DNA of 44,633 bases from contig BMJD01000035.1 in the NCBI GenBank assembly GCA_014642895.1, positions 1 to 44,633 of the forward strand, written 5' to 3'. Source of the DNA: Lentibacillus populi (GTDB taxonomy: Bacteria > Bacillota > Bacilli > Bacillales > Amphibacillaceae). The notes below the pieces were generated by a model. That model ran no database searches. It was not told the origin of the DNA and saw only the letters and a program-made list of their open reading frames with translations. Each line of letters begins with the position of its first letter. The first letter of the stretch is position 1. Positions 43,226 to 44,633 of the stretch are shown one piece after another. A program made the position numbers and the translations under genes.

Positions 43226-43613
43226 CCATAATTTCAACCTTAACAGCATGTCCACTAGGAGGAATACTCTCTACAGTACTATCAAACCATACTCGTATTG
43301 GTTGACCTACTTCTATCTCATTTAAATTAAGATCTATATCTGATAAATTCACATATATGGCATCTGGATAGTTTTTTCCTAACTCACCCTGCTCATATTT
43401 TTCCAACAGATCCTTTTGCCAAGTAGGTGCAAATAAAAAGGTAGTCTCCTTCTTTTGTATTACATACCCAACTTCAGCTGATTCTTTCTGTAGTGAATCA
43501 CTTGGAGTGACATCTTGACCTAATTCTTCCTGATTGGTTTCATTGTTAGTGCAACCCACAATAAAAATATTTAATATTAACAAATAGCAACAAAAGATGC
43601 TTTTATTTAACAA
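43218..43613 (-). CDS. DUF3221-like lipoprotein
   Basis: 131 residues. Lipobox FIVGC (Cys about 21), acidic Asn/Gln/Glu linker, then a small beta domain starting VGYVIQKKE and ending in VGQPIRVWFDSTVESIPPSGHAVKVEIMEK, the recalled C-terminal signature of DUF3221 (YobA-like) proteins. Role unknown; membrane-anchored outside the cell. A/T-rich like the neighbouring protease frame and unlike the transporter operon to the left. Confidence 0.75.
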   Translation of the reverse strand: MLNKSIFCCYLLILNIFIVGCTNNETNQEELGQDVTPSDSLQKESAEVGYVIQKKETTFLFAPTWQKDLLEKYEQGELGKNYPDAIYVNLSDIDLNLNEIEVGQPIRVWFDSTVESIPPSGHAVKVEIMEK

Positions 43614-43677
43614 GATTTAAAGCCTCCAAAATATATTGTTATTCACATAATAAGTTAGGAGATATTGATTTGTAAAT

Positions 43678-43712
43678 AGAACCCCGTAAAATGTTACGAG
43701 GTTCTATTTTAT
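43678..43712 (-). terminator. Terminator after the V8-like protease
   Basis: AGAACC...CGTAA / TTACG...GGTTCT stem with short loop; T-tracts are weak on the minus strand and better on the plus strand. Confidence 0.6.
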
Positions 43713-43726
43713 CTAAGAAATTTACA

Positions 43727-44458
43727 CTATGGCGCTATTGTGAGTACAAAAGTTATTAGTTCATCGTTAGCTTTTGGCCCACCATTGTAAATAGGTTCTC
43801 TATCTGCATCAACCCAACTACCCCTATGCACCCCGACAACTTCGTTATTAGTATTTAACACAGGAGAACCTGATTGTCCATTATTTGTATCAAGTGTATA
43901 ATAGACCATATTCTGATTCCAGTCGTAAACAGAACTAGACATGCCCCATTGAGAAATCTGACCATCCTCTGCCATCAAATCTCCTGGGTATCCATAAACA
44001 CTAACGGTCTCAGAATTCAAATTTTGGTCTGTCATACCAAGTGTCCCAGTAATTTCTCCTACATGAAGATCACCTAGGGGTTCTACCTTTATTACTGCAT
44101 AATCATATTTTATATCGCGATTTTCAGACCAACCTCTCGGGATATACGCTTCTTCCATTTGCCATGCACCGTAACTATAATGACTATCATAAACTGCAGG
44201 GTAGACAGTAGAACTAACGGCATTTCCATTATCTTCATTATCAAGACAATGAGCATTTGTGAGAATTAAATCTCTAGCAACTACTGTGCCAGTACAAGTA
44301 CCAGATCCCTCATTCTCAAATGTTAAAGAGATGAACGAGATTGCTCTGTATGGCATCACGTCAGTATCATTAACCTTTTCTCTTCCATCAGTACCAATTA
44401 CAGCAAATGGGATTATTTCATTTATCGTATTTGAAATACCAATAGTTTGATTTTCCAT
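43727..44458 (-). CDS. V8-like glutamyl endopeptidase (S1B), 5'-truncated
   Basis: Trypsin-fold serine protease with triad blocks LTNAHCL (His), KYDYAVIKV (Asp) and NGQSGSPVL (Ser). From the only ATG (44458) it has 243 residues and no signal peptide. Yet the frame stays open upstream to 44590 (44 further codons, including FTISSVQFLDIDPITN), reading like a propeptide, then meets a TAG with no start codon. This family is normally secreted as a pre-pro-protein, so the gene appears to have lost its signal sequence and is probably non-functional as it stands. Confidence 0.75.
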   Translation of the reverse strand: MENQTIGISNTINEIIPFAVIGTDGREKVNDTDVMPYRAISFISLTFENEGSGTCTGTVVARDLILTNAHCLDNEDNGNAVSSTVYPAVYDSHYSYGAWQMEEAYIPRGWSENRDIKYDYAVIKVEPLGDLHVGEITGTLGMTDQNLNSETVSVYGYPGDLMAEDGQISQWGMSSSVYDWNQNMVYYTLDTNNGQSGSPVLNTNNEVVGVHRGSWVDADREPIYNGGPKANDELITFVLTIAP

Positions 44459-44590
44459 TGCTTTATAATTATTTTTATTTAAATATTTTGTTTCAAAAGG
44501 GTTATTGTATTTAGGCTCAGTAGGTTCTATGTTGGTAATTGGATCTATGTCAAGAAATTGGACACTAGAAATGGTGAATTTTTTAAATTC

Positions 44591-44633
44591 CTACCGCGCT
44601 CCGCTTGCTTCCCTCTCTGTTAAAATAAGGGGA
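44591..44633. other. Foreign-looking junction at the window end
   Basis: Composition shifts abruptly to GC-rich (CTACCGCGCTCCGCTTGC) exactly where the protease frame breaks. It may be the end of an insertion sequence or other repeat continuing beyond the window; no terminal repeat can be verified from this side alone. Confidence 0.35.

Overview
The window is a low-GC chromosomal segment of a spore-forming member of the Bacillaceae. The evidence is the gene set (ctpB, minJ, bacillithiol deacetylase bshB2, crh, whiA, yvcK, yko and yvo genes), strong purine-rich ribosome binding sites, frequent GTG/TTG starts, and recognisable SOS-box, CtsR, CcpA and sigma-W sites. Gene order resembles the B. 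subtilis stretch from ftsEX/ctpB/minJ through uvrBA, hprK-lgt and trxB-yvcI-rapZ-yvcK-whiA-crh to clpP. A marine or halophilic genus near Virgibacillus, Oceanobacillus or Lentibacillus is an inference only.

Layout. 281-6328: cell-division and envelope genes ftsE, ftsX, a coiled-coil M23 peptidase, ctpB and minJ. 6329-6720: the minJ trailer, carrying a 14-unit degenerate array with a period near 20.6 bp. 6813-9548: a three-gene respiratory operon with a CuA subunit II, a heme-copper subunit I and a small membrane protein, behind a CRP/FNR-type palindrome at an ideal activating position. Subunit I lacks the active-site tyrosine expected of an oxygen reductase, so the enzyme may be a nitric oxide reductase. 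10027-12991: ykoP, ykoQ and ykoN homologues. 13086-18112: SOS-controlled uvrB-uvrA. 18570-20321: yojF-bshB2 and a sigma-W-type pspC-yvlD pair. 20708-24685: hprK, lgt, yvoD, ppaX, yvoF. 24971-26632: glpD behind a leader terminator. 26812-32978: TPR protein, trxB, and the yvcI-rapZ-yvcK-whiA operon followed by crh, which has its own leader and a perfect cre site. 33090-33680: clpP under a CtsR operator (minus strand). 33887-36528: a minus-strand operon of a DUF6305-like exported protein, a histidine kinase and a response regulator. 36624-42461: a complete oligopeptide/dipeptide ABC importer (D, F, A, B, C order, minus strand). 42662-44633: a tRNA-Arg(CCG) followed by an integrase-like fragment, a DUF3221-like lipoprotein and a V8-like protease frame without its secretion signal. 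This last part looks like the edge of an unstable, acquired region.

Several intergenic gaps hold members of one dispersed family with GTTCAAAAAGTC / GACTTTTTGAAC ends, from a 41-bp stem-loop to 264 bp. One gap holds an unrelated element with AGCTCCAGCGCC / GGGCGCTTGCGCT ends.

The best candidates for new biology are the tyrosine-less heme-copper enzyme with its companion membrane gene and regulatory site, the helically phased array directly upstream of it, the crh leader, and the DUF6305-kinase-regulator trio. All functional calls come from reading sequence and recalled family knowledge; no search was run.
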